Shown: positions 39,030 through 49,474, counted from the first letter of the stretch. The stretch is 64,000 nucleotides of DNA from Diogma glabrata (GCA_963693315.1 OY856186.1:129873143-129937142), one strand, 5' to 3'. Translations and numbers: made by a program. Notes: generated from the letters alone by a model not told the origin.

Positions 39030-39520
39030 AATCAAAAATTAAAACATTTTTCCAATTTACCAATTCCAAAAGTATTGCAAAAAATATTGCAAAAATTGAA
39101 ACTTTTTTCAAAATTCTAAAAATATTCCAAAAATTCTTACAAAATCAAAAATTGAAACTTTTTTCAAAATTCTAAAAATATATAATTCAAAAATTTTATT
39201 TTTTTTTTCAAAATTCTAAAAATATTCCAAAAATTAGAATAAAATCAAATATTTAAACTTTTTCTAAATTCCAATAATATTCCAAAAATTCTTAGAAAAT
39301 AAAAAAATTCAAACTTTTTCCAAAATTCTAAAAATATTGTAAAAATTATAACAATATCAAAAATTGAAACTTTTTCCAAAATTAAAAAAATTATAATAAA
39401 ATCAAAAATTTAAAATCTTTCAAAATTCTAAAAATATTCCAAAAATTCTTACAAAATCAAAAATTGAAACTTTTTTCAAAATTCCAAAAATATTGCAAAA
39501 ACTATAACAAATTCAAAAAT
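39030..39520. repeat. central minisatellite, about 50-55-bp unit
   Basis: Repeated 'aaatcaaaaattgaaacttt' plus 'tttcaaaattctaaaaatat' and 'tccaaaaatt'. The same array stands at 40850-41400 in this orientation and at 38240-38790 inverted, inside the foldback arms. Confidence 0.85.
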
Positions 39521-39529
39521 TTCCATGTT

Positions 39530-40800
39530 CAATTATACTTACGTAAACAAACAGCTAAATTTATTTTTCCAAAAAATTATCTAAAAAAATACATGAAATC
39601 ATTTTTTTGACACACTTGACAATATTTTTTTGATAAACTTATAATGCCAAAATTCTCAATAATAATAATAAAATTTCATTTCAAACAAGCAATTAATTTT
39701 ATTTTTTTCCAAAAAGTTGAGTAAAAAAATAAATAAAAATATTTCTTTTGACAGACTTGACAACATTTTTTTGACAAACCTATAATGCAAGAATCTAGAT
39801 TTTGGTCTCACATACCAATCCCGACCATCAAAATTTCTCCAAGTTCAATATTCCTACTCGCAATCACTTAAAATGAAAGTTTTTTAAGCAAAAAATATGC
39901 AAATTTCCTTGTTTTGACACACTTGACGATTTTTTGACACACTTCCGGTACAGTTATCGAACATATCGTCCTTTCGGCTCTTCCCATTGAGTAAACCTAT
40001 TTTTAGAAAATTTTTGAAATCCGTCCAGCTGTTTTCTAGATTTCGTAGGTTGTGACGGCCGGCCGGCAGACATACATACATTTTTTTTTTGCTTATTTAG
40101 AATCAGTAGGTACTAAAACGTCGAGAAATGCCAAAAAAAATGGGGGTAAGAATTTAACTTTGAGCTCATGTATGTTATACTTAGGTCTTTCAGACCGAAG
40201 CAAAATCTTTTTTTGACACATTTGACAACATTATTTTGACAAACTTATGATATCATAATTCTCTATAATAATAATAAAATTTCATGTCATACAAATAATT
40301 AATTTTATTTTTTTCCAAAAAATTGGGTAAAAGAGTAAATAAAAATTTTTCTTTTGACACACTTGACAACATTTTTTTGGCAAACTTCTAATGCAATAAT
40401 CTAGTTTTTGATCTCACATACCAATCTCTACAGTCATGATTTCTCCAAATTCAATGTTTCTACTCGTAATCACTTAAAATAATTGTTTTTTAAGCCAAAA
40501 ATATGAAAATCTGCTATTTTTGACACACTTAATGATTTTTGACACACTTCCAGTACAGTTATCAAACACAGCGTCCTTTCGGACCTGTCCATAGAGTATA
40601 CCTAGTTTTAGGAACCAAAATTTTTGAGATCGCTTTTGCGGTTTTCTAGATTTCGTAGGTAATGACGGCCGACCGGAAGACAGACATACATTTTTTTTTG
40701 CTTTTTTAGAATCAGTAGGTCCTAAAACGTCGAGAAATGCAAAAAAAAGTGGGGGTAAGAATTTCACTTTTGGCTCATGAATGTAATACTTAGGTCTTTC
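39530..40800. repeat. direct duplication of about 610 bp in the foldback core
   Basis: 39590-40195 and 40205-40800 are diverged direct repeats. Both run from 'gacacacttgacaa' through 'attttctagatttcgtaggt', 'agacatacata' and 'tcagtaggtcctaaaacgtc' to 'gtgggggtaagaattt' and 'taggtctttcagacc'. Confidence 0.85.
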
Positions 40801-42244
40801 AGACCGGAAACATTGCAGGAATTCTGATTGAATTGATTTAAAAAAATTCCAAATTTTATAATAAAATCAAAAATTCCAACTTTTTTCAAAATCCAAAAAT
40901 ATTCAAGAGAATATTACAGAATAAACAATTCAAACTTTTTTCAAAAATCCCAAAATTTTTAAAAATTATCATAAAATCAAAAATTTAAATTGTTTTTCAA
41001 AATTTAAAAATATTCCAAAAATTTAAAACAAAATCAAAAATTTAAACTTTTTCAAAATTCTAAGCAATCCAAAAATTATTACAAAATCAAAAATTGAAAC
41101 TTTTTTCAAAATTCCAAACATATTGCAAAAATTATAACAAAATCAAAAATTCAAACTTTTTCTAAGATTCTAAAAATTATAATAAAATCATAAATTTCAA
41201 TTTTCTTCAAAAGTTCAAACATATTCAAGAGAATATTACAAAATCAAAAATTGAAACTATTTTCAAAATTCTAAAGATATTGCAAAAATCAAAACAAAAT
41301 AAAAACTTTTTCAAAATTCTAAAAATATTCCAAAACTTATAATAAAATCAAAAATTAAACTTTTTTCAAAATTCTAAATATATTCCAAAAATTAATCAAT
41401 CTTTTTAAAAACGACATTTAATCTGCAACAACTTGATATTTCCCAATTGTTCCTATAAGTTGGGAGGAGTTGATACTGGATAGAAACATGTCCAATTTCA
41501 TGTTCAAATACATTTCAAGTCATAAAAATAATTACATACTTAATTTTATTTTTTCCAAAAAATTGGGTTAAAAAATAAATGAAAATCATTCATTTGACAC
41601 ACTTGACAGTATTTCTTGACACACTTACAATACAATAATCAAGGTTCTGGTCCCACATACCAATGCCAACCATCAAATTTTCTCCACATTCAATGTTACT
41701 ACTCGTAATCACTTAGAATGATCGATTTTTAAGCAAAAAATGCTCATTTTCGTGTTTTAACACACTTCATTATTTTTTGAAAAACACTTGACACACAATT
41801 TCTTTCGCCAATACAAATTTCGTCAATACTAAACATACCAAATGTTTTAGGCATTTTCAAAAAAAAACTATAAAACATGCTCATTTTCAAAAGATTACAG
41901 GGTGAATATAATATAATACTATAGGGCATAGTATTTATTATTCAAAAAACGTAGAAAAATCTGTTTGGAATCCTAAAACTTTATCTTCAAAATATGTTAG
42001 CACATAATATATTATCTATGTAAACCAAAAGAAATTACTAAAAATGTATGCCAGCAAAACTGCATTTCAAAGCAATAAATAAAAAATTCAGAATTTAGAT
42101 TTTTTCATTCGTTCCACTCATACAAAATTTTGATTTAAAAAAAAATCCACAAATAAATGTACATTTTCAAACGAATTGCCCAATTAACATATACTGCTGA
42201 CATTTAACATTTTAATTTACAAAAGTTTTATCTGTGAGGAGAGT

Positions 42245-42585
42245 GCACCCTGTTTTTCGATGATATGATTTTTCGATGTAATGATTTATTCATTACATCG
42301 AATGTTTTCGATGTAATGATATTTCGATGATATGATTTTTTTTTCGATTTTACGATTTTCGATGGTATGATTTTTCGATTTTGTGAATCAAATTTTCGAT
42401 GATATGATTTTCGGTGATGTGATTTTTCGATGCTATAACTTTTCGACGTAATGAATTTTCGGTGATATGATTTTCGATGTTGCGATTTTCGGTTGTGTGA
42501 TTTTTCGACGGTATGATTTTTATTTTTCAATATATTGCTTTTTTTCGATGTAACGATTTTCGACGGTATGATTTTTCGATGATAT
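42245..42585. repeat. right terminal satellite of foldback element
   Basis: Inverted counterpart of 37098-37438: tandem 'tttcgatgatatgatttttc' units with the variants 'cggtgatgtg' and 'gatgtaatga'. Confidence 0.9.
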
Positions 42586-42865
42586 GACACGATCCGTTAT
42601 TATTGTGTAGGAATTGAAATATCGTACATGCATTTACGCTGTTTCAATATTTCACCAAATTCAAATTTGCATGTACGTTAATTAACAATATATTAATTTT
42701 CACCGCCAGTTATAAAATAATTGGAAAATGTTAAAATGCCACTCTATAGACATCCTTATGGGGAATGCAGTGCACCCATTATATAATAACAACGTATATA
42801 TGGCATACGTTATTTCATTATTAGGGCGACGATATTATAGTTCGACTTTCGAATTTTTTATTCAT

Positions 42866-43550
42866 TAAATTGAAAAACACGGTGACCATTCAAATCTTTT
42901 GCATCATTTAACACTGATGATAATGATTTAAGCATAGATTTATCGTCCAATGGGTTTTCTACACTGCTCAGTTTTCTTCTCAATACCTCTGTAAACGTTA
43001 ATAACATTTTATAATCATAATAGTAATAATAATAGTTAAGATAGTAGTAACAGAAATGATATTTTTTGATGTCAAATTATTACCTTCGATACAGGTATAA
43101 AGCTTTGTATCTTTGAAATTTTTTTTGTTGAACTTTCTTTCGATCTTCTAGCTACATAATTAATGGCTAAACTACGTATGCTGTTGTTTCCAGTTCACTA
43201 ATTTTGTTTTCAGCATCTTTATACGTTTCTAAGAAATTTACATTAGGATTATAAATAAGTCAATTTGAATTGCGGAAAAGTGTTTACAATAAAGCACTGT
43301 GCACTTACGAGCTCTGCCACGAATATTAACTGGGAATGTTGGCCGTACCGTTATGGGTGGTTTGAAGTTTTTCACCATTTTTTGAAGCTCCTAAACTTTT
43401 ACAGGATTATCATAAGGTCCTGGCATATATTTTATCCTGTTCAAATGTGAGCCATGTTGTTGGAACTACATCTATCTCTTTTCGTTTTGGATCATTTAAA
43501 AATAACGCAAGACGATATTTATAATCCATGTCTATTAAAATTAAAACCAT
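42866..43550 (-). pseudogene. degenerate spliced coding remnant, family not identified
   Basis: Minus strand. Exon 1 runs from an acceptor-like 'ttttaatag' near 43537 (MDYKYRLALFLNDPKRKEID, VVPTTWL...) to a consensus donor GTAAGTGC with the exon ending at 43309. It carries a frameshift and a stop (PYDNPVKV*ELQKMVKNF). Exon 2 follows acceptor 'aaatttcttag' at about 43231 in matching phase (TYKDAENKISELETTAYVV), has two stops, and ends at donor GTAATA near 43086. Exon 3 follows 'gtttacag' near 42991 (VLRRKLSSVENPLDDKSMLK...) and ends at a stop near 42866. The exon 1 'FLND....VVP..W' layout reminds me of small uncharacterised insect proteins found in transposons. That is a weak resemblance only. 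Confidence 0.45.
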
Positions 43551-43566
43551 TTGTAAATCTGTTACC

Positions 43567-43656
43567 GTGAACACATGACATAAATATGACATCACAGGAA
43601 GGTCATATATGTGTGTATGACCTTCATGTGATGTCATATTTACGTCATGTGTTCAC
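43567..43656. repeat. perfect-type hairpin, 41-nt arms
   Basis: Arms 43567-43607 (GTGAACACATGACATAAATA...) and 43616-43656 pair with two mismatches around an 8-base loop TATGTGTG. It lies just upstream (minus sense) of exon 1 of the degenerate coding remnant. It could be a miniature element or a small-RNA-type hairpin. Confidence 0.9.
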
Positions 43657-44139
43657 TGGGTAAATATCAATAAAATTTGCAAATATGCAGATTATTGCCA
43701 ATTTGATATGATTGTGATAAGTGTGGCACCGTTTAAACGTTATTTTTTATTAAACTAAAATATACTAAATTTCAATGGTACTTAAAGGCAAATTATAATT
43801 TCGCAACTTTTACAAAGATTTATAAAATTTCACAGCACAAAACGTCGAACAACATACATACTTTAAATAAAAAAACGTTTTATTAGAGATCCCCTATGTA
43901 AATAATTGCAAATCTACAATTTTTATTAAAACAAATTCACTAATACCATACTGGTTTGCCTACAAAATAAATTATCCTCAAAATATAAAATCAATTCCTA
44001 TTTTGTCATTTCTTTTAATCATAGAAAAGCATGTAAATAAATGTACTCAAATATATTGATAACTGACTATATAGAGTTAAACATAAGTTTTTTCTATAAC
44101 TAACACTGTTTGTCGTTGGCACTTGGCGTAAGTTCTCAA

Positions 44140-44220
44140 ATAACATAATGTCCAGCTCTTGTAGCTTTACGCAAATAACCGTTATTTGCGTAAAGTAACA
44201 AGAGATTGACATTATGTTAT
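44140..44220. repeat. hairpin, 40-nt arms, 1-base loop
   Basis: Arms 44140-44179 (ATAACATAATGTCCAGCTCT...) and 44181-44220 pair with four mismatches around a single C. The central palindrome is TTTACGCAAATAAC/GTTATTTGCGTAAA. Confidence 0.9.
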
Positions 44221-45089
44221 AAGTTTTTTCACTTATTAGAGGATTTTAATTTATTTTTTATTTGATTTTTCCTTCAAAAGGATTATCAGAATTTCTTTTG
44301 AATGAAAAAAATGAATGATCATGGATGATTATACGAAATGATTTGAAATTCTCTTGCAAATGATCTCGTAAGAATCAGAAGAAAAAAACAAAAGAAAAAT
44401 AAATCAACAAATAGAAAATATTACAGTGGCATGGCATGAACGTTTTTTTTATCACATACTAATATAAGTTACAGGTTTACTTTAGTAGTAGCCATCGAAA
44501 ACATTATTTTGTACGTAGAGCAAATATGAACTATACAATTCATTATAGTAATATTGAAAATTAAAAACGTTAAAGTCAAAAACCATTTTTTCTGCTTTTA
44601 TTTCAAATTATTATGGTTTGTGTGCAATAGAAAAATCGTTTAATCTCATATTTTACAACTCACCAACATTTACAAATCTCCTGCTATAAAATTTCGCGCT
44701 CTTATAAAAAGACAATATTGCATTAGAAAACTAATCATTTTTTATATGATAAATTTTAATCTTTTAATATTTTGTTTCTTGCATCGTTTTTTTTTTTAAA
44801 TAACTATAGCTTGAAATCCGGCAGGCTCACAAACTGTTGAAAGAACAAATGTTTTTTGTTTTATTAAACTTGACCGCAAAAAATTAAATATAAGCGATGT
44901 CACACTTATCATAAATCGCCACAACAAGAACGTTGAAATGGTATAGCTTCAAGTAATTAGATTTTAAAGCTTAAATGCATGAAAATTTAAACTTAAACCT
45001 AAACTATGATTGATTTATTACCAATAAACGGAAATTTAATTCACTTAAAATTAACACTGAATTTTCAAATTTAGATCTATATTTAATGT

Positions 45090-45235
45090 TGTTTTTATTG
45101 TAATTATATTTATTGAAGTAAAACATCTTTAGGCGCGTTTTAAGAATTTTGCAACGGAAGATGAAAAAACGAATATAATATTCGGCAAATATACGATACA
45201 ATTCAATTATGACACACATATAAATGTCGACATAT
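45090..45235 (+). repeat. S repeat, copy 1
   Basis: It contains 'gaagtaaaacatctttaggc' and 'gaatataatattcggcaaat' with 'gcgatacaattcaattatg'-type sequence, shared with 45380-45623 and 54960-55190. It is a dispersed repeat of unknown class. Confidence 0.55.
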
Positions 45236-45379
45236 ATATGTCGGAAGTAGTCATTTGAACAGATACATAACCATATATATTCATCTCTATCATACTACAG
45301 TCTGATTTTGAATTTTAAACATATACATGCACACAATTCCAAAAAAACTTAAGTAGAAATTTAAACACAATAAAATAAA

Positions 45380-45623
45380 AAAGAAACTAGAAGTAAAAAA
45401 GGCAAACGAATATTATGTTCGGCAAGTATGCGACAATTCGATTATGTGTATTGTATTTTGTATACGCTTATTCAGTATCGTATTAAACGTTAAATGACCT
45501 GGACGTGTCGATCTTAGATTTAAATATCTAATAATATAATATCCGTAATGCTTTATTGAGTTTCGTAATTTTTTAAATTTATATTTTGAATTGTTTTAGT
45601 TTTTTGAAGTAAAACTTCTTTAG
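45380..45623 (+). repeat. S repeat, copy 2
   Basis: It shares 'ggcaaacgaatattatgttc', 'ggcaagtatgcgacaattcg', 'attatgtgtattgt' and 'tttaaatttatattttgaat' with 54975-55170. It ends in 'gaagtaaaacttctttaggg' directly before the GGT-GGT-CAT array. Confidence 0.65.
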
Positions 45624-45643
45624 GGCTGGTTATAGTAGTCATT

Positions 45644-46255
45644 GTGGTGATGGTGGTCATGGTGGTCATGGTAGTCATGGTAGTAATAGTGGTCATGGTG
45701 GTCATAGTGGTAATGGTGATCACGGTGTTCACGGTGGCTATGGTGGTCACGGTGGTCATGGTGGTCATTGTGTTCATTGTGGTCATGATGGTCATAGTGG
45801 TCATGGTGGCTATGGTGGTTATGGTGGTCACGATGGTCATGGTGGTTACGGTGGTCATGGTGGTCATGGTGTTCACGGTGGTCATGTTGGTCATGGTGGT
45901 CATGGTGGTTATAGTGGTTATGGTGGTCATGGTGGTAATGGTGGTCACGGTGGTCACGGTGGTCATGGTGGTTATGGTGTTCATGTTGGTTATGGTGGTC
46001 ACGGTGGTCATGGTGGTCACGGTAGTCATGGTGGTCATGGTGGTCATAGTGGTCATGGTGGTTATGGTGGTCATGGTGGTCATGGTGTTCACGGTGGTCA
46101 TGATGGTCATGGTGTTCACGGTGGTCATGATGGTCATATTGTTCATGGCGGTCATGGTGGTCATGGTGGTAATGGTGGTCATGGTGGTCATGGTATTCAT
46201 GGTGGTCATGATGGTCGTGGTGGTGTCGCGGTGGTCATGGTGGTCATGGTGTTTA
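45644..46255. repeat. GGT-GGT-CAT array, about 600 bp
   Basis: Imperfect 9-bp units (ggtggtcat), far more GC-rich than its surroundings and free of stops on both strands. In the Gly-Gly-His phase, variants include CAT/CAC, GGT/GGC and TAT/TAC, giving (Gly-Gly-His/Tyr)n like glycine-rich secreted proteins. The other phases give Met-Val-Val or, on the minus strand, Met-Thr-Thr. The Gly phase has an acceptor-like 'cttctttag' just upstream (45615-45623), but a stop lies at 45610 and the frame slips near 46220. I call it a minisatellite, with a glycine-rich exon as a minority possibility. Confidence 0.75.
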
Positions 46256-46673
46256 GATTTGACATCCTGTGCTTTCCCGGACGGGAAAAAATATTTGTGT
46301 TGATTAAATTTGTTTTGTTAAATAGAAAAATGAGTGTGTAATCTTTGCACGCGGTTGAAATAAATTTCTTTGACTACTGTGGTAGGTATTAATAAAAAGA
46401 TGAAATATTTTTTTTTTTTTTTTTTTTATTGGCATGTTTAGTGTTAATATACAGCAAAACCTCGATTTGCGTCGTTTCGATGTGCGTCGTTCATAAATTT
46501 TCGTCATTTCGGTGTTGCGTCGTTATTATTTCTATTTGGGTTGCTAAATTTTAAATAAAAGGGATTGTGCCCATTTATTTCAGTAAGTCAAATTTGTTTA
46601 ATAAAAATATATAGTTTTAAAAATTAATTGTTGCAGAGTTAAGTTCAAATAGATTTATTTTTCAAAAATTAAA

Positions 46674-48520
46674 ATGAGTGAAAAGTGGAAACAATTAGTT
46701 TGGAACAATTACTTTATAAGTTTTAAAACGTTTTAAGTCTGGTGAAAAAGCGGTTGAAATTGGAATAAATCTTGGTTTACTTCCTACAACAGTAAGAACA
46801 ATTTGTAATCTAGATTCGAGATGCTTAACAAATAAAAGTGTTTGCTAAAACTGCTCCACCATTACAATCCTAAAATTACCAAAATAAGAAGTTTAGCTAT
46901 GGTAAAACTGGAGTCTCTTCTTAGCATTTGGATAGAAAATCAAAATCAGCAGCAGATACAATTGAGCAAAATTATGATTCAAAATAAAGCATTTTTAATG
47001 ACATTCAAAAGAATTTAACATCTTCCACCAGTGAAAGATTTAGAAAAATTTGAAGACTGCAGTCAAGGTTGGTTCGCACGTTTCAAACTCGAACAAAATT
47101 GCATAACTTTGCCTCGAAGGAAGAATCAGCCTTGCAGTTGCTGCAGCTGAAGAGTTGAAGAAGGTGGATAATACGGCTAAGCAAGTTCTGAAGGTCAATG
47201 AAACTGGTCTTTTTTTAAAACGGCTACCACAGAGAACGTATACATTTCCAAATATGAAAAATCTTGCCCTGAACACAAGGTCAGTAAAGATCAGCTTTCA
47301 CTTATTTTAGTAGGAAATGCAGAAGGCGATTTTAAATTAAGGCCGCTTTTTTGCCTATGATAAAGTGATCTTTCGGATTATTGGCGTGCTAATAAAAAAG
47401 CGGGAATGATTGCAGCTCTATTTACATATTGGGTAGAAAAATGCACTGTCTCTGAATTCGAAACTTATGTGGTGCTCAAAAATTGGATTTTTTAATGTTG
47501 TTATTTTTAAACAATGCTCCAGGACATGCAATTTATGTAGATGATTTTTCCGAAAATATAAAAATTGTTTTTATGCCGTTAGGTACTATAAATCAATCCT
47601 ACAATCAATGGATCAAGGTGTTATTTCTAGCTTTATATGTTACTGTCTGACCCACATTTTGTCAGCTAGTGGCAGCAACTAACGGTGAGGATAAGCCAAC
47701 CGTGAAAAAGTTGTGGAAAAATTAAAATTTGTTTTTTTTATAATTTTTTATAGAAGGGAAAACCAAACAATAAATCCTATCACATATAAAATATGACATA
47801 GGCAATATTTCATAATAGGATAGAAAAATAAAAATAAAATGAAAGATAAACAGCAAATTTAAATTAATTTTCAGGAATAAAACTAAAATGTGGTTGCCAT
47901 AATCCAGCTAGTGGCAATTATCTTGATCATGCGATGCACTTCCTTCCTCAATGATTAAAGTAAAAACATATGGAGGCTCGATTCTTCGAATAAGCAATAA
48001 CGTGGCATCATCAAGGAATACTCCATAGCTATGATTGAGGTTGCTACCGTTGACTCATGACTGAATAGAGTTCATCCGCCAGCACCGATAAGATCATATA
48101 TCAATAGCAGGGACTGGAGTACGCGAGGTTGTCACATACAAGTAGATCAAAAATAAAAAAATGTACAAATAAAAAAAATTGATCCCTAAATGCGAAAAAA
48201 AATTTGAAGGCATGGAGGAGAACGATATTGAATAGCTATTGATATCAAACGATGAAGAGTTTCACAATGAAGATTTAATAGCGATGAATGTTGAGCATGC
48301 GATGGTAGACGATGCTGACACACCTGATATGACACACCTTATATCGGAAGCCATGCAAAATTGAAATTTATTTGGACAGAAAATCGGTGACAATTCAGCA
48401 AACTTTGGACAATGATGATTGGACAATGAATAAAATTAGCACGACCACTAAATCAGTCAACAGAAATGATCATCGATTTAGAATCTTCAAGTTCGGAGAA
48501 AAAAATTATCTAATCTCATA
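46674..48520 (+). pseudogene. pogo/Tigger-type (CENP-B-like) transposase, decayed
   Basis: It begins MSEKWKQLV at 46674. It then shows, in shifting frames: an N-terminal helix-turn-helix (RFKSGEKAVEIGINLGLLPT near 46729-46790); the second CENP-B DNA-binding half (LESLLSIWIENQNQQQIQLS near 46908-46968, and CSQGWFARFK near 47058-47088); and the DDE core. At the first core acidic site the sequence reads VNETGLF where the family has VDETGLF (about 47193). At the second it reads NNAPGH where the family has DNAPGH (about 47508). The C-terminal acidic tail (NDEEFHNEDLIAM) lies after the R insertion, near 48245-48285. Cut-and-paste activity is lost. Confidence 0.85.
47733..48210. repeat. R repeat copy 3, inside the pogo element
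   Basis: R-family landmarks are 'aaccaaacaataaatcctat', 'ggttgccataatccagctag', 'gaggttgctaccgttgactc', 'gagttcatccgccagca', 'gaggttgtcacata' and 'aattgatccctaaatgcg'. AAATTTG occurs at both junctions (about 47727 and 48210). It separates the DDE core from the acidic tail of the transposase. Confidence 0.7.
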
Positions 48521-48759
48521 CCTCATATAACACGTTTTATTTGTGAATTTTTCATAATATACTATTCTGGTACCAATTAACAAAGAATTTGTATTAATAC
48601 ATACGATAAATGATTTCGATTTGCGTCGTTTTGATTTGCGTCGTTTTTTCTGGTCCCAATTAGCGACGCAGATCGAGGTTTTGGTGTAATTATTTATACA
48701 TTAACGTCTCTGAATATCCGAAGATACCATGCCAACTAGGCATTATAATCAATTGAGAA

Positions 48760-49459
48760 TTAAGTTTCTTTTAGAAATTTATGAACGTTGACTTTGAACT
48801 TTTGAGGGTTAAAGTTATCAGGGAAAACCCACGAAGGTAATGAATTCCAGAGATGAGAGACTCTGTTGAAAAAGTCGCGCTGGAAGGCTACAGTTCTACA
48901 TCTAATTATTTGAACCGTAAAAGGATGGGCCGCTACCGATGCTCTGGTATGACGCGATAGGTTTGCAGGCTTAGTTAAAATCGATTTGATCTCTTCAGAA
49001 ACCCGTTCATCCATGATATATTTGTAGAAAATCGTCAAATCAGCAACATTTCTTCTATGCTGCAAGGAATCAAGGTCATTGGTAAGATTTGAATTACCAA
49101 TCAATTTAACTGCTCTCCGCTGTACAGAATCAAGACACTTCAAACTACATAAGTATGCTCCACCCCATATGTGAGAACAATATTCCATGTAGGGACGTAT
49201 AAAAGATTTGTATATTAAAAGAAGTTGTTCGCTACTGAAAAACTTACGACATCGTCCTAAAAACCCCAATTTTTGAACAGCGCTTTTTGCTAGGGTAAAA
49301 ATATGAGAATTGCATTTCATATTATTTTCAACCTCAACTCCTAGAAGTTTCACGGACTCTTTCTCTATCAAAACGTTGGAATCAAACTTCAATGGAAGAG
49401 GGTTAGGTGTTGATAATCTTGAAAAATGGCAAACTTGTGTTTTGGACGTATTGAATTCA
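48760..49459 (-). pseudogene. LINE ORF2 C-terminal fragment (copy D)
   Basis: One open minus-strand frame of about 230 codons is homologous to the region after the RT catalytic box: EFNTSKTQVCHFSRL, KLLGVEVENNMKCNSHIFTL, KLGFLGRCRKF, YCSHIWGGAYL, and SLPSWVFPDNF near the end. It lacks endonuclease and catalytic RT, so it is non-functional, but its frame is better preserved than copies A/C. It shows where copy B is frame-shifted near 18300. Confidence 0.88.
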
Positions 49460-49474
49460 TATTGCAATATTGTC

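Larger units (their letters stand above)
37089..42595. mobile_element. 5.5-kb foldback element (FB-like)
   Basis: It is a giant inverted repeat flanked by an exact 9-bp duplication GTTATTATT (37080-37088 and 42596-42604). The outermost 340 bp on each side are short tandem repeats of about 16 bp ('atcatatcatcgaaaa' on the left, its complement on the right). These are followed by a unique inverted arm (about 37440-38880 against 40733-42240) that is near-identical. A 9-bp duplication plus long inverted repeats with satellite-like ends is the organisation of Drosophila foldback (FB) elements. No transposase is visible. Twin 61-codon frames at 37744 and 41929 only mirror each other. Confidence 0.85.
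36614..42832. mobile_element. T element, copy 3, split by a foldback element
   Basis: The left part is 36614-37088 and the right part 42605-42832. Together they give a length like copy 2. It breaks at 'cccaagttattatt' and resumes at 'gttattattgtgtaggaatt', where intact copies read 'gttattattctgtaggaatt'. Its right terminus is GGGCGACGA followed by TA. Confidence 0.88.
46452..48686 (+). mobile_element. pogo/Tigger-type transposon in LINE D
   Basis: The left end is CAGCAAAACCTCGATTTGCG and the right end, read inward, CACCAAAACCTCGATCTGCG. They form an inverted repeat of about 23 bp with two mismatches, flanked by TA (46450-46451 and 48687-48688). 'cgatttgcgtcgttttgatt' subterminal repeats occur at both ends. 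It encodes a decayed CENP-B-like transposase and contains an R repeat. Confidence 0.9.
46408..49459 (-). mobile_element. Jockey-like LINE (D), 5'-truncated, split by a pogo element
   Basis: It is a minus-strand LINE of the same family as A-C. Its poly(A) tail is the poly-T at 46408-46427, followed by the 3' end 'ggcatgtttagtgttaat'. The 3' UTR is cut at TA (46450-46451) and resumes at 48687 with 'attaacgtctctgaatatcc'. The 5' truncation is at about 49459 ('ttgaattcat'), just upstream of the C-terminal region of ORF2. Confidence 0.88.

Noticed and set aside
37744..41929. Identical 61-codon frames at 37744-37929 (+) and 41744-41929 (-)
   Set aside because: They are mirror images created by the foldback arms, with no recognisable protein features.
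45553..46303. Opposing 218- and 219-codon frames (Met-Thr-Thr and Met-Val-Val repeats)
   Set aside because: Both are by-products of a 9-bp tandem repeat. If anything is coding it is the Gly-Gly-His phase, which is itself uncertain.
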